DNA of 64,000 nucleotides from Scenedesmus sp. ARA3. Lineage: Eukaryota; Chlorophyta; Chlorophyceae; Sphaeropleales; Scenedesmaceae. The translations under genes were made by a program, and so were the position numbers. This document shows positions 1 to 13,300 of this stretch, in pieces (position 1 is the first letter of the stretch; each line of letters opens with the position of its first letter). The stretch is taken from positions 24,674-88,673 of the forward strand of contig RWJK01001313.1 in the NCBI GenBank assembly GCA_004335835.1, read 5' to 3'. The notes under the pieces are model-generated. The model was not told the origin of the DNA. It ran no database searches and worked only from the letters and a program-made list of their open reading frames with translations.

Positions 1-812
1 GCATTGTGCAGCTGGCAGATGCCATGGAGGCAGCAGGGCCGCAGCTGCTGTTTGACTCGCTGGTGGCTCGACCTGCATTCTCTGTGAAGTGGGGGCATGC
101 AGTAGGTGCAGGGATGACTGCAGAGCAGCTGGGGCCTTCGCTGGACGCTCATGCAGGCATGACAGTCGAAGGCCAATGGCGTGGAGCATGGCAGCGCTGT
201 ATGCTCTGCAGCACGCTGAGCATGTGGGGCATCGTCACAAACCTGTGCCCGCCACCACCACCAGCAGCAGCAGCAGCAGCAGGGGAAGCAGCGGGAGCGT
301 CCAATGGTGATGGAAGCACAGGCAGACAAGCCAGCAGTGATGCGGCAAGCAGCAGCCGCACAGCTGCGGGCGCGGCTGACGACAGCAGCAGCAGCAGCAG
401 CAGCAGCAGCGGTGGCAGCAGCCAGCAGGCAAAGTGGAGCTACCTGCGGAACCTCCAGCACTTGACCCCTCGATACACAGCAGCAGTGGCTGAATATCGG
501 GCAGTATTTCAAGCTATGGATGGTCAGCTGAACGAAGGTGCTGGTGGCATCCTTTCCGACGCGCTAGTGGTGCAGCAGTATGCAGCTTCCCTGGAGGTTT
601 GCAGGGCTCTGGCAGCAGCAGCGCCGCTGCCAGTGGTGTGCAACAACCCCGGCTGTGAGAGCCTGGCTGGAGTGAGCGAGGCGGCAGTTGCCAGCAAGGC
701 GTGCGCTGGCTGCCGCTGCCGCTACTGCAGCGCTGCCTGCCAGACGGCTGACTGGCGGCGGCACAAGCGCGCATGCCGGCTGATGGCTGCTGCTGGGCTC
801 ACCTGTGTGTGA
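1..812 (+). CDS. MYND zinc-finger protein, 3' part of gene (partial)
   Basis: The coding frame is open from base 3 and stops with TGA at 810-812; the 5' part lies outside the window. The C-terminus carries a MYND-type zinc finger: a CNNPGC start, a CAGCRCRYCSAACQ core and a DWRRHKRAC end, giving the expected Cys/His ligands. The middle holds Ala and Ser runs encoded by GCA/AGC repeats. MYND fingers bind two zincs and usually mediate protein-protein contacts; the partner and role of this protein are unknown. The same C-terminus and the following 234 bases recur at 4249-5367, so this is one member of a tandem pair. I see no other catalytic domain. The bZIP-like or SET functions sometimes linked to MYND proteins are not supported here. 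Confidence 0.8.
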   Translation, partial: IVQLADAMEAAGPQLLFDSLVARPAFSVKWGHAVGAGMTAEQLGPSLDAHAGMTVEGQWRGAWQRCMLCSTLSMWGIVTNLCPPPPPAAAAAAGEAAGASNGDGSTGRQASSDAASSSRTAAGAADDSSSSSSSSSGGSSQQAKWSYLRNLQHLTPRYTAAVAEYRAVFQAMDGQLNEGAGGILSDALVVQQYAASLEVCRALAAAAPLPVVCNNPGCESLAGVSEAAVASKACAGCRCRYCSAACQTADWRRHKRACRLMAAAGLTCV

Positions 813-1354
813 TCGTGTGGTGCCCATGTTGCTGTGTACGACTCCCACAAGCAGAAGTGTCGTGGATGTGAGCTTTGCAGTGCCACACGTTGGGGAACGA
901 ATGTTTAAAAGCTCTAAGCCTTTTCTTTGTATTCAATTGAAGGACGAGGGGGACGCTATGTCAATGTGCAGTTCGTGATTGGGGCCCTGAACTCTCAGAA
1001 GGTGCTGCTCACGGGTTTAGTATCACTTCGTATGCGGATCCTGGATTTCTTCAACCACAAGTTTTCACGCTAACGAAGCAGCAGACAGGTGTTGCATGCT
1101 GAACCCGCGTGTTTTCAAATTTTACCACTGCACTGTGGTGTCCGATTGCAGCACTCGCCCGGCATTGCTGATGTGTGCAGAGACTTTAGTTCGAACGCAA
1201 AGAATAAACAAAACACGAGCAGAAGAGGAAAACCATCGAGTGATTGCATCAACACTGCCAGGTGTTATCTGCTGTTGTTGTCACCTGTTGGCAGAAGTCT
1301 GCTCACACAGGCAGCAACATGCCCCCCAGGCGCCAGTAACAGCAGCGTGAGCAG
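813..1354. other. 3' UTR of the first MYND gene and short intergenic stretch
   Basis: Bases 813-1046 match 5134-5367 almost perfectly, so the 3' untranslated region was copied along with the gene. After 1046 the two copies diverge. No further coding region is seen before the next ATG at 1355, which has an in-frame TAA at 1337. Confidence 0.6.
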
Positions 1355-4300
1355 ATGCTGGAGAGCCTTGAGGCTGCTGCACGCCGGTTGCACGCACTAC
1401 TGCAGAGCCAACCCGCCTCTCAGTTGCTGCAGCAGCCCCCACCTGCAGCTGCTGCTGATCTGACGCATCAGCAGCAGGACTTGTTGACAAGCAGCGATAT
1501 GCTCCTCCAGGCATTGCTCGAAACACATAAGCAGCTGCATGCTGCTGCAGCAGCACCAGCGCCGGGCCGCGCGCTAGGCCTTGTACTGCGTCAGCAGGCA
1601 GCACGCAGTGCAGGCACCCTGCTAGTTTGGCTGCAGCAGCGGCCAAAGCGGCTGCGCTTTGACCTCATGCAGCAGATGCTGTTGAGTGGAGCGGATGCAG
1701 ATGCTGCCATCACAGCGGTGCTGTGGATGCGGGCATGCGCATGGCTGGATATCATGGCGCAGGGCCTGGCCATAGCTGAGCAGGCACCTCAGCCAGGCTG
1801 CAGTGTAGCAGCGCTGGCAGCAGCAATGCTGCAGCAGCTGGAGCAGTCAGGTGCGCGCCCAGCACATTTGTGCTGCTTGTGTGGGCAGCGTATGTTTGAG
1901 CAGCTGCAACCACATCCAAATTGCATACAAGGCTGATGCGCAGATGTCTCATGTCCGCAGCTGCTTGTCACTCATCTTACTTGCACTCAGCACTGGCGCT
2001 GCCTGCTTTCGTGCATTCTGTGCATGATCCGTGCATTCTCTGTAACATCTTGATACAATCAGCATGCTGCCAGCTGCTTGCCTGCTGGCATGACTGATGT
2101 GGTGGTGCTGCTGCTGCTGCTGCTGCTGCTGTGTCCACTGCGCAGGGCTGCTCAGCAGCATGCCTGCCAGCACAGTGCCGCTGATGCAGGCCGTTAGGCA
2201 GCAGTGGAGCAGCCCTGCTGAGGATTGGACTCTGTACCACTCGGTGATTGTCACCGTGCGTGCCCTGATGCGCGTGACGGACGTGTCCTGTCGCTGGGCG
2301 CGTGCGCTAGTGCCTGCTGCACTGCAGCACGCTGCATTGCAAGGCACCACCCACTTGATGCAGCAGCTGCATGGATGCGCAGCGCTGCTGCCCGCTGCAA
2401 CAGCCGGCGCAGGCGGCAGCAGCAGCAGCAGCCCACACGCCGAGTACATAGAAGCACAATTCGCTGCCATGGGTGTGATCTGCCGGCTCTACGGTTTGGT
2501 GCAGGAGCAGCAGCTGTCTGCAGACAGTGCAGTGCAGGCGGAGCAGCTGCTGCTGGACCCAGCAGTACAGGGGCTGCTGTTGCAGCCGCTGGTTGCCTTT
2601 GTCGTGCTGCTGCACCAGCACCATGCAGCACGGAAGCAGCAGCAGCAGCAGCAGCAGCAGCGGAGGCAAGGGGCAGTGCTGCATGTGCTGCCCATCCCTG
2701 CCTTCCATCAAGACATGCCGCTGCCAGGTGGCCAGGCATACCTGGATGCAGCAGCAGCGATGATGCAGATGGACCCCAGCAGGCTCCAAGACAGCGACGC
2801 ACATGACACCTGGTCAGAAGCAAGCTTGGCTGTTGCCATGCTGGATGCCGGATTAGAGGCATGGAGCGTGTGCGGTGTGCGAAACCAGGCGCGCAGCAAT
2901 GTCATGCTGTCAGCAGCTGCTGTGCGACTGGTGCTGGAGCTGCAGCTTCTGGCTGCTGCCGCACTGCAGCAGCAGCAGCAGCAGACACGCCCCGAGCCGC
3001 TGCACCTGCTGGCAAACTGCAACAACTTGCTCGCGACACAGCTGCGGCTTAGCATGCAGATCACGGGTGGCGGCTGCCTGCCGCCTGAGGTGCTGCAGCA
3101 GGCAGGGCTGCAGCTGCTGCAGGCGCTGGCGGCACCGCCGCAGCTGCTGAAGGCCGTGGATGCTGACAGGCATGCAGTGACAAGCGAAGAGTTATCCGCA
3201 ATGCTTGGCAGCTCTCAGCAGCTGTATGCGCTGAGGGCTGCTGTGGAGGGCGCAGCTGCCACAGACGATGGTGTCCCAGCTGGTGAGCTGTGCTTTTGAG
3301 GCTGCGATTATGCACTGCAGGCGCTGTTACTTTTGATTGATTGCGTGCAGAGATAGAGTGTTTATGCACTGTTGCTCTGGGCAGGTGATCGCAGAATGCC
3401 AATGCACAGATCAGACGTGTGCAGCTTTGCAGATGTGTAATGGCTTGTCGTGGTCACTCGTGCTGCTGGTACCAGCATGCAACCGCCGCTACTCCATCGA
3501 ATATAGCGCGTTACACAACAGCCTTTTTTTACATGTTGTAAAATGAGAACTCTCCCTTTACAGCAAGCAATGATGACTTCTGTTGTGTGTTTGTGAGGAC
3601 AGTGGCAGCTGCTGAGCCTCTTTGTGTCCCGGTGTGTGCTGCAGATGTTGCTGCTGATGTGATTTGCAGTCATTTGACAAGACAGCTGCAACTACTGAGC
3701 ATGCTGTCTGTGTTGCCACGTTTGCTGCAATTTCTGCTGCTGATGTGACTTGCAGCTGCGCAGCAGGGCCAACTGACTGCCCTGGCAGCAGCACACTCGG
3801 AGGCCTACACAGCCCTCATCAACTGCTGCATGCGCTCAGAGCAGCTGCAGCCACTTGACATGCTGGCAGCTGCTGACCTTCTAATTCCAGCAATCCGTGC
3901 ACTGCTTGTTAGTGACACGGCACTGGCCAACACAGCAGCAGTGGCTGGCCTGGCGTCTGCCCTGACCAGCCTGGTCAAGCGCGCAGCGCAGTTCATCAGA
4001 GCAGCAGCAAGCATGCAGCAGGAGCAGCCGCCGGCAGCAGAAGCGGAAGTGGAAGCGGCAGCATATTTTGTGGCGCTGGCCCCGACGCTAGTAAAAGGGC
4101 TGTTCATTCTGCCTTTCCTGGATGGCAAAGAAGCACTCGTTGGCACCACCACCAGCAGCAGCAGCAGCAGCAGCAGCCAGGTGCACGCCAGCTGCGCGCT
4201 GCTGGCTGTGGTGCTTGCGCGCAGCGTTGTGCAGCTGGCAGCCATGCCATGGAGGCAGCAGGACCGCAGCTGCTGTTTGACTCGCTGCTTGCTTCACCTG

Positions 4301-4486
4301 GTTTCTATGAGAGGTGGGCCCCGACTGAGGCGGACGATGCAGAAGTGGCAATGGTTGTGGTGCCGATGAGACCTATGGATGAGGGTGAGCACAGCATGAA
4401 TGCGGAGTGGCACTGGAGGGAGGCGTGGCAGCCACACGTGCTGTGTGCGATCAACAGTGTGTGCTGTTTCCTTGACAGGCACAGCA

Positions 4487-4524
<38 letters not shown>

Positions 4525-5133
4525 ACTGGTGTTTGCAGCGCAGCCGGCTGCGCCAGCACTGATGAGGCAAGCGGCAGGCGCACAGCCACAAGCGCTGCTG
4601 GCGACACTGCCAGCAGCAGCAGCAGTAGCGCACATGCACAGCTCAGCAGCAGCAGCAGTAGCAGCAGCAGCAGTGGCAGCAGCCAGCAGGTGCAGTGGAG
4701 GTACCTGCTGGACCTGCAGCAGTTGAGCCCACGCTGGGCAGCAGCAGTGGCTGAGTATCGGGTGATATTCGAAGCCTTGGATCAGCAGGCAGGTGAAGAT
4801 CCGGCAGTGATAGCACCTCTGGCTCAACAGCTGGGCACAGGCGGCGGAGTCGCTGGCCTTGCCACAACTATCATCTCTGATGCTCATATTGAGCAGCAGT
4901 ATGCAGCTTCCCTGGAGGTTTGCAGGGCTCTGGCAGCAGCAGCGCCGCTGCCCTTGGTGTGCAACAACCCGGGGTGCGAGAGCTTGGCTGGAGTGAGCGA
5001 GGCGGCAGGTGCCAGCAAGGCGTGCGCTGGCTGCCGCTGCCGCTACTGCAGCGCTGCCTGCCAGACGGCTGACTGGCGGCGGCACAAGCGCGCATGCCGG
5101 CTGATGGCTGCTGCTGGGCTCACCTGTGTGTGA
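1355..5133 (+). CDS. MYND zinc-finger protein, second copy, frameshifted in last exon
   Basis: The model is 1355-1850, 2146-3282 and 3756-5133. Both introns are GT-AG and phase 1, and all junctions keep frame. The first about 800 residues are helical, Leu/Ala/Gln-rich and without a recognised domain. The last part matches the first MYND gene and ends in the same zinc finger (CAGCRCRYCSAACQ core, DWRRHKRAC end). Just before the shared block, the sequence has two extra bases compared with copy one (after GCTGGCAG, at about 4239-4242), so the upstream frame misses the finger and would stop at 4369, while the finger frame has its own ATG at 4249. Removing the two bases would give about 1002 residues. 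Either the shift is an assembly error, or this copy is broken, or the finger is translated separately. Function is unknown beyond the MYND fold. Confidence 0.65.
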
Positions 5134-5367
5134 TCGTGTGGTGCCCATGTTGCTGTGTACGACTCCCACAAGCAGAAGTGTCGTGGATGTGAGCTTTGCA
5201 GTGCCACACGTTGGGGAACGAATGTTTAAAAGCTCTAAGCCTTTTCTTTGTATTCAATTGAAGGACGAGGGGGACGCTATGTCAATGTGCAGTTCGTGAT
5301 TGGGGCCCTGAACTCTCAGAAGGTGCTGCTCACGGGTTTAGTTTCACTTCGTATGCGGATCCTGGAT
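4229..5367 (+). repeat. Tandem gene-end duplication (partner of 1-1046)
   Basis: The block from about 4229 to 5367 matches 1-1046: same shared N-terminal motif (GPQLLFDSL), same zinc finger, same 3' UTR. The central low-complexity section differs in length (extra Ala and Ser runs here). Near identity in the finger and UTR suggests a recent duplication or gene conversion. Confidence 0.85.
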
Positions 5368-6181
5368 GCTGGGCACACTTGTGTGTGATCATGAGCGGCC
5401 TGCATAGTGAGGCAATGGTGTTTGCAGCTAAGCTCTGTTTCACCCTAGTGCTTCATGTGTGATGGAGCATCATGAGAGCAGCAATCCCAGCTGGTGCTTT
5501 TAGTAGCCATCATTGAAGTGTCTTTCACGAGACAGCCTATTGCTACATGTATTTATCGTTTAAGGTGTGCCGGGTGGAACACAACATTATACCACCTTCA
5601 CTGATGGCAACTCTTGATGCCTTTGGATGGCGCTGTGGGCCCTGACTGGAGTACGAGAAGGAGTTAACACTGCTCAATTGCTTGGTCTGGTCAACCTTCA
5701 TGCTCACTATTATCAGGTTGACAACACATGCATGCAGGCTGGCTGCTTGTGCTGACTGACTGGCTCCCTTGAGGAGTCCAGGGTGAACTGCTTACAGTTC
5801 CACTCCCATTTTCATTTTCATATCACGCAATCTGCCAGTTGTGTGGAGGTGCACATGTTCAGTACAAAACGGCGTGATGCTGTGTGATCGGCACTTGTCT
5901 GTTGTTTCGAATGCACCTTGGACGGTCGTCCTGCTGTGCTGTCATGATGCGACATGACGTGCAGTGGCACCTCAGCCCTCGAAACCGCAGACATCAGCAC
6001 ATTCCTCGACTGCTGATTGGTGAATTGTTTGGTGCGATAGAAGTCGGCGCGTGCATATTGTCAAAGCAAACCACGGACTTGGCTGCTCGACGCAAACCTG
6101 CTGCCAAGACGTCTTTCGCCTCGATCGCCCACTGTGGAGTGGCTGGCAAGCTCTGTTACGGCCCAGGAACCTCCCGGCTCG
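5134..6181. other. 3' UTR and intergenic region
   Basis: Bases 5134-5367 are the duplicated 3' UTR. Between 5368 and 6181 I see no convincing exon; the open frames are short and lack repeats or motifs. A J-domain (HPD motif) was looked for here because of the DnaJ-X-like region in the next gene and was not found. Confidence 0.5.
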
Positions 6182-7272
6182 ATGGCGACGCCAGACACTG
6201 CGAACCCGGTGTCGCAGGTCCTCAACACTGCTGTTGCAGCAGCAGGAGACGTGCCTGAGCAGCTGCAAGAGGGCCTCATGAGCGCCCAGGCAGCCCTCAC
6301 GCAGATGCTGCGTGGCTATTTGGGCCAATTTCAAGAGTACATCGGAGAAAGTGGCGAGCTGGCGCTTGCTGCTGTGCTGGGCACTGCTGATGCTGCTGCC
6401 AGCGGCAAGGAGGGAGTGCTGACCAAGCGAGAAATCATCGAGAAGGTAGGCAGCTGCATACTCAGCCACAGTGTGGAAAAAACTTTATTTGCCAATTGCA
6501 TAGCATAGCTGTCTGATGCAGCTTTTTTTTGCAGTGACTAGTGTCGGCTGATGGGGTGAGCCGTCCTGCTGCTGTGCGCATTCAGGCAGCTATGCATGCA
6601 ACACGCGCATGGATGTACATACGCTGCAGCAAGCCGTGCCCGCGCACCTGCTGATGTTGCAGCACATGTAGGCCGTCAGCAATGCATGGTGGCTCGGGCG
6701 GGTGCTCATGCTGTTGTGTGGCGCACTCCATGCAGACAATGAGCACCCTCCTGCACCATTGTGCTAGCACAGCGCCTCTCATCTGCAGTGACAGCTGCAT
6801 TCAGCATGCTACCCTATCAACTCCTACCTCACACTTCATGCAAGCGCCTACCGTCGCCCGCTTGTATCATGCCCTGCTGCTGCTACGATTGCTCCTGCAG
6901 GACTTGATGGCTGCTCTTTTCAAGGCCCTGGCCAGCTGCCTCACCAACATGTGCATCCTGCTTCCCAACGACAATCAGCAATCCAAACGCTGCTGCTGCT
7001 GCTGCTACTACCATAGGGAACGTCGATGGCCACCGTGTCCAAAGCCCTCATCCTGCAGTTTCACCATTTGCATGCCGGTGTTCCTCACTAACACCTACTT
7101 TGGCCTCTGCCGCTGCTGCTGCTGCTGCTGCTGCTGCTGCCGCTGCCGCTCTTGCAGGACATGATGGCTGCCCTATCCAAGGCCCTGGCCAGCCGCCTGA
7201 CCCACCTGGTCAGCCTCTGGTTTCAAACAATGTAATGAACATTGATGGCATTAACACTGCTGCTGCTGCTGC

Positions 7273-7315
<43 letters not shown>

Positions 7316-10300
7316 GCAGGACATGATGGCTGCCCTGTCCAAGGCCCTGGCCAGCCGCCTGACCCACCTGGCAAGCTTGGTCCCTGCTGATGGCTCCTCC
7401 CTGAGTGACGAGGACGCTGCTGCTGCAGAGGCTGCTGTGAAGGCTGCGCTGCAAGCTGAGCTGGACAGGCTGGTGCAGGTGCCCTTTGGGGTGCCGCTGC
7501 TGCATGAGATTGGGTAAGCATGTGTTAGCTTGTTGGGATTTTAGGTTTGTTTTGTGGAGTGCTGTGAGGCTGCATGAGATTGGGTGAGTGGGGGCTGGTG
7601 TTGGGGTTTGTAAAATGTGTGGTGTGCTGTTTGGCTGCTACTAAGGCGGCGCTGCAAGCTGAGCTGGACAGGCTGGTGCAGGTGCCGTTTGGGGTGCCGC
7701 TGCTGCATGAGATTGGGTGAGTGGGGTGGTTTGATTGGCTTCAGTTGGGTTGTGTGTAGTATGCTGTGAGGCTGCTGGTAAGGCTGCGCTGCAGGCTGAG
7801 CTGGACAGGCTGGTGCAGGTGCCCTTTGGGGTGCCGCTGCTGCACGAGATTGGGTGGGTGTATACAATTGTATGTTGATTCGTTGCGGCTTTGGGTGGAT
7901 GTTTTGTGTGCTGTGAGGCTGCTGTGAAGGCTGCGCTGCAAGCTGAGCTGGACAGGCTGGTGCAGGTGCCTTTTGGTGTGCCGCTGCTGCATGAGATTGG
8001 GTGAGTATGGCTTGAGTGTGGTGTGAATGGCTAGGGGTACTGCAGGCTTAGCTGGACAGGACTGTGTAGGTCCCGGGGAGTGCCGCTGCTTACTACTACT
8101 GCTGTCTACATCTGGTGAGTGTGATGTGGTTTGTTGGGGCTCAGGTTACTTGTGTGGTGTGCTGTGCGGTGGCTGTGAAGTGAGCGCTGCAAGCTGAGCT
8201 GGACAGGCCTGTCCAAGCGCCCTTTGGCGTGCCGTTGCTGCATGAACCTGCCTCTATGCACTGCACCGTTAGTCTGTATTGCAGACCCCGCTTCTGCTCT
8301 ATAGCTCTCTATTTTTCCTCAATCGAGCGAGGAGAGCTACATTTGGGTCCGGCACCAATGCGCGTCACTTCGTGTGTCATTTTTTACACCCCGCTTTTTT
8401 CTCAAAGCTGCCTCTTTCTCTCAATCGAGCGAGGAGAGTTATACTTGGGTCCGGCACCAATGCGCGTCACTTCGTGTGTCATTTTTTATGACATTTTTTT
8501 GTTTTTCCTGTGCTGTACCTCCTAGTGCCAAGCTTGCAAGCACGACTGTGTGGGCCGCTGTGTGTGTGCAGCGGCATGAAGCCTTGCAGCAGCTAGCCAG
8601 TTTGGCAATCTGATGCAAGACCATGTGCCACTATGCACTAGCGGATGATCCAACTAGCGGCACCATCTTGCTTGGTCCCTATTTCAGAGCTTGCAAGTAG
8701 GTGCAGCAACTGTCATGCTTGGAGCTTCTCAGTGCCAAGCTTGCAAGCACAATCTTGTGGCGGTTGTGGTGTGCAGCGGCATGAAGTCTTGCAGCATGTA
8801 GCGAGTTTGGTGATCTGGTGCAAGATTATGTGCCACTGTGCACTAGCGGTTGATCCGGCTAGCGGCACCATCTTGCTCTGCCCTTAACTCAGTGTGCGCA
8901 AGCGGGCGCGGCAACTGTTACCGCGTGGAGCTGCTCTCCCCTGGCAGTGCCAGTGCTGCTTGAGGTGGCTGGATGTGGCGCAAAACATCTGTTTAGGTTG
9001 ATGTGTGCATGTGGATTACATGCCTAGAGCTTGTCCCTGTGCTGGCGGCTGTATGTATCAACAAGCTGTTCTGCTTTGTATTTGCTGAGTCTGCAGAGCA
9101 ATCTGTGACAGTGTGTTTTTGTGCACAATGCTTATCAAGACCATGCGCCGCTATGCACATTGTGTCTGCACAGCGCAACCGCTAGCTAGTGTCACCGCCC
9201 CCCATTGCACAAGAAAGTATTTGTGCTGCTGCATTGGCAAACAGTTATTGATGTAGGCAGCATGTGCACATAACAAACTTGCTGCCGCTGCTGCTGCTGC
9301 TGCTGCTGCTGCTGTGTGTGCTGTGGTTGCAGGCGCGCCTACTGCCGCGTGTCAGACAGCTGGCGCGGCAACCTGCTGGTGCAGGGCCTGCGCAACGTGG
9401 CCGACAACATCTCACACAAGGTGGGTGGGTGGGTGCGGAGTAACAGCTTTGTCAAAAAGCATGACAGCTGAGGGGTGATACCATCTAGCTACAGCTGCTG
9501 CTGTTTGCGCTTGTGCAGCGTGGTTGACAGCATCTCACACAAGGTGGGCGGGTGCGGCCTGCTGCATGTCTGATGCTGTGAAACTGCTGATGGCAATGTC
9601 CGAATTGGCGAACCCAAATGTGGCAGCAGCACCTGCATCTCTGCTGTCAGTTTCAGTTGAGTGTGGGCTGGAACCCTGCTTATGGCCACAGAACAATGTG
9701 GATTTTGCAAGGAGTGTTGCATCGGCTGGTCTTGCTGCTGCTGCGGCATCTATGTCCTGACACTTGCACACCGTGACATTATGACCCTTGCCCACACAAG
9801 CATTTTGGCTGAACAACACCTGCCGCTGCCACCGCCGCTCTGGTGCTTCTGCTGCTGCTGCTGCTCCTGCTGCTGTTGTCAGGTGTCTGCTGTGACTGGC
9901 GCTGTGTCCCTCGGCTTCATGTCCCAGACCATGCAGGCCACTGGAGAGGCGGCAGCAGCAGCAGCAGAGGACAAGGCCGCGCTGGCTGAGCAGGGGGCCT
10001 ACCCAGAGGCTGCAGAGGCGGCTGGCAGCAGCGGCAGCGGCTTCAAGAGCCCCCTGCTGCAGGTGAGTGGCTCCTGGTTAGGGTCCCTAACTCCTTGGTC
10101 GAGTGGAGCATGTAAAATGATGTATTATGATGTCTTCAGGCTTACAGAGCCCGCTGCTGCAGGTGATTGTTGTAGGGCATAGGAAAAGGTCATCTAGCCA
10201 TAGCAAGTGATTCTTGCAGCTGATGTGCTAGTGGGCAAGGCGATTGGCCTGGAGTTGTGTTGAGCAGCTACCGCAGCACAGCGCAAGCAGACGGCTTTGC

Positions 10301-13300
10301 TGTTTAACTCCTGGGCGCTTGCTTGTTTATATCCGCCATTGCTCTGCGGCTCCTGCATTCAAACATCCCTCCCTGTTTGCATGTTTTCTCTCCCCTGCAG
10401 CCTGTCATTCCCGAGCCAGCTCCATTGCTAGGCCATTGTGTTATTTGATGTTGCTGCTGTGCTTCATTTGTCTTGCAAAACCTCCTCTCCACAAGCCTGC
10501 CTGCTGCAGCCTGTCATCCTCGAGCCATCCCCCTGACCGGGTCCACTTTGCTCACCCTGCTATCGTTGCTCTGCTGTTTCGCCCGCTGCTTTGAACACTC
10601 TTTTGCCAACCCTCCGCACCTGCAGCCTGTCATCCCCGAGCCAGCACCAGGTGCCACCTCTAGCGAGGCCGGCACAGCAGCAGCAGCAGCGCTCGGCTCC
10701 GCCACTGCCCAAGCCCTGTGGCTGGAGTCCCACCTGGCAGATGTTATTAACGCGTTATGGCGGCTGCTGGCGCACGATCTGGACCGGGTGCTGCGTGGTG
10801 CTGCTGATGGGGCGCTGAGGCAGCTGAGGGATGTGGAGAAGAGTGAGGAGCAGCAGACAGTTGTGAGCGTGCAGCAGGCTGCGTGGGTGCTTGGCATCAT
10901 GGGCGGCATCTTCAAGGTGGGCTTCTGTTACATGGCTGTTACATGAGTGTTACTGTGGTGTTATTTGTTATGTGGCAAGCCGTTATTGTGCTTGCGGCAG
11001 CAGAAAAAGGGTGGAGGATAGTGGGCAGGGTGCTGCGTGGTGCTGCTGACGGGGCGCTGAGGCAGCTGAGGGATGTGGAAAAGAGTGAGGAGCAGCAGAC
11101 GGCTGTGAGCGTGCAGCAGGCTGCGTGGGTGCTTGGCATCATGAGCGGCATCTTCAAGGTGAGATTCTGTTACATTATTGTGTTATATGACCGTCACTTA
11201 TGTGTTATTTTCTTGTGTTATTTTTGTAATGTGGCGAGTTGTTTAGTGTGCTTGCGGCAGAAGAAAAAGGGGAAAGGTTGGTGTACAGTTGGGGTGGGCA
11301 GGGTGCTGCGTGGCGCTGCTGATGGGGCGCTGAGGCAGCTGAGGGATGTGGAGAGAGGTGAGGAGCAGCAGACGGCTGTGAGCGTGCAGCAGGCTGCATG
11401 GGTGCTTGGCATCATGGGCGGCATCTTCAAGGTGGGTTTTGTTACATGATTGTTACATCAGTGTTACATGCATGTTGTTCTGTTGCATGGCCGGCTGGTG
11501 GGCGGTTTCATTGTTGTAAGGCAGGCTGGTGGTGCAGCTGCGGCAGCAGAGGGAGGTCGAGGTAAGCAGGCGGTTCTCAGGAGATGGCATCCCCTGGAGC
11601 CCACAACACCTTGCCACCTCTGGAGATCTCCTTGTACATGCTGTGGTTGTGTTTGTGCTGCGTTTCGTTCTGCAACTTCTCCAGCTGCAGTGCTAGCTTT
11701 TCGAGCTCCCACACCGATTTTGGGGGCTGCGCCCCTCTGCGCCCGCCAAATCATCGCCTTGCTGAGCATCTCGCGCAGCTGTTTACACCTTCTACTGACG
11801 CACCATACCCGTGTGTGTCTCCTTGTGCCACCTTGCAGGGTGCGCTGCGCCCCTTAGTGCCCCCGCCAACGCCTCCTCCTACTCAGCCTCTGCTACTGGT
11901 GCGGCAGCACATGTGACTTATCTAAACTGTCTTCTTGTCAACCTCGCAGGGCGCACTGCGCCCCTTTGCTCCTGCCAACGCCTCCTTTTAATCAGCCTCT
12001 GCTGCTGGTGTTTCAGCACAACTATTTCAAACTATCTTGTCTGTCCTGCAACGCAGGGCGCGCTGCGCCCCTTTGCCCCTGCCAACGCCTCCTCTTACTC
12101 AGCCGCTGCTGCCGCCATGTCCCATGGCTCGCTGGCCCTGGCAGCAGCAACAGCCCTCACACGCCAGGGAGGCACCGATGCAGTGCTGCCTCTAGACAGC
12201 TTTGGTGTGCAGCAGCAGGGCAAAGCTCCTGCAAGTGCTCACTCATCATCAGGCCAGAAGCAGCAGCAGGGTGAGGGAGGTCTGAAGGGCTTGGTTGGAG
12301 AGGCGGGTGAAGCAGCAGGTGCTGCTGCTGCAAGTGTGGTGGAGGTGGGTGATTCAGCAGCACAAGCGGCACAGACGACAGTGGAGTCAGCAGCAGAGCA
12401 GGGGTCAAAGGCGGCAGTGACAGCAGCAGATGTTGCGTCTGCGCAGGCGGTCAAAGCAGCAGAGATTGGCAGTGCCAAGGTGCAGGAGGGGGTTGATGCT
12501 GCAGGACAGGCAGCAGAGGAGGGTGCAGCAGCAGCTGGTAAGGTGGCTGGGCAGGCAGAGGCAGCTGCAGGCAAGGCAGCAGCTGCTGTTGATGCAGCAA
12601 AGCCTGCAGCAGCAGATGCAGCTGGGCTGGCTGCTGCAGCAGCGCGTGACTATACAGTAGGTGTCCTGCAAGCAGGGGATGAGACGCTGTCAGCAGGCGC
12701 AGCAGCCAGCAAGGAAGTGTCAAAGATTGCCAAGCCAGCCATTGAGTCAGCAGCAGATGACCTGTCAGTGAGCATTGACCAGACAGCTGAGACAGCAAAG
12801 CAGCTGGTTGATGATCTGGCTCCAGAGGTCAACAAAACAGCAGAAGTGGTTGGCAAAGAGGCGCAGCGGGTTGCTGCTGTTGCAGCAGATGCAGCAGTGG
12901 ACGTGGTGCATGCAGCTGCAGAGGGCGTGGAGTCCACAACAGAAGTAGCAGCGCAGCAAGCGCAGCAGCTGCTCAAGCAGGGCGATGCTGCAGCAGAGGC
13001 AGGCATCTCTAGCTTGCAGGATTCAGCCCAGCAGGCGGTCAAAGCAGCACCTGCTGCTGTTGACCGCGCTGCTGCGGCTGCAGCTGATGCTGTGAAGCCA
13101 GGGGTGGATGCAGCAGCAGGCCAGGTTGAGGCTGCAGGACAGCAGCTAAAGGCTGCTGGTGGGGTGCTGCCACAGAAGGTGCAGCAGGCACAGCAGCAGC
13201 TGCAGCCTGAGGGTCCGCTTGCTGCTGCAGGGCATGCTGCAGTGGAGGAGGCAAGCAAGATGGCACAGCAGGCAGCAGAGGCTGCAGGAACGCAGCTGCA

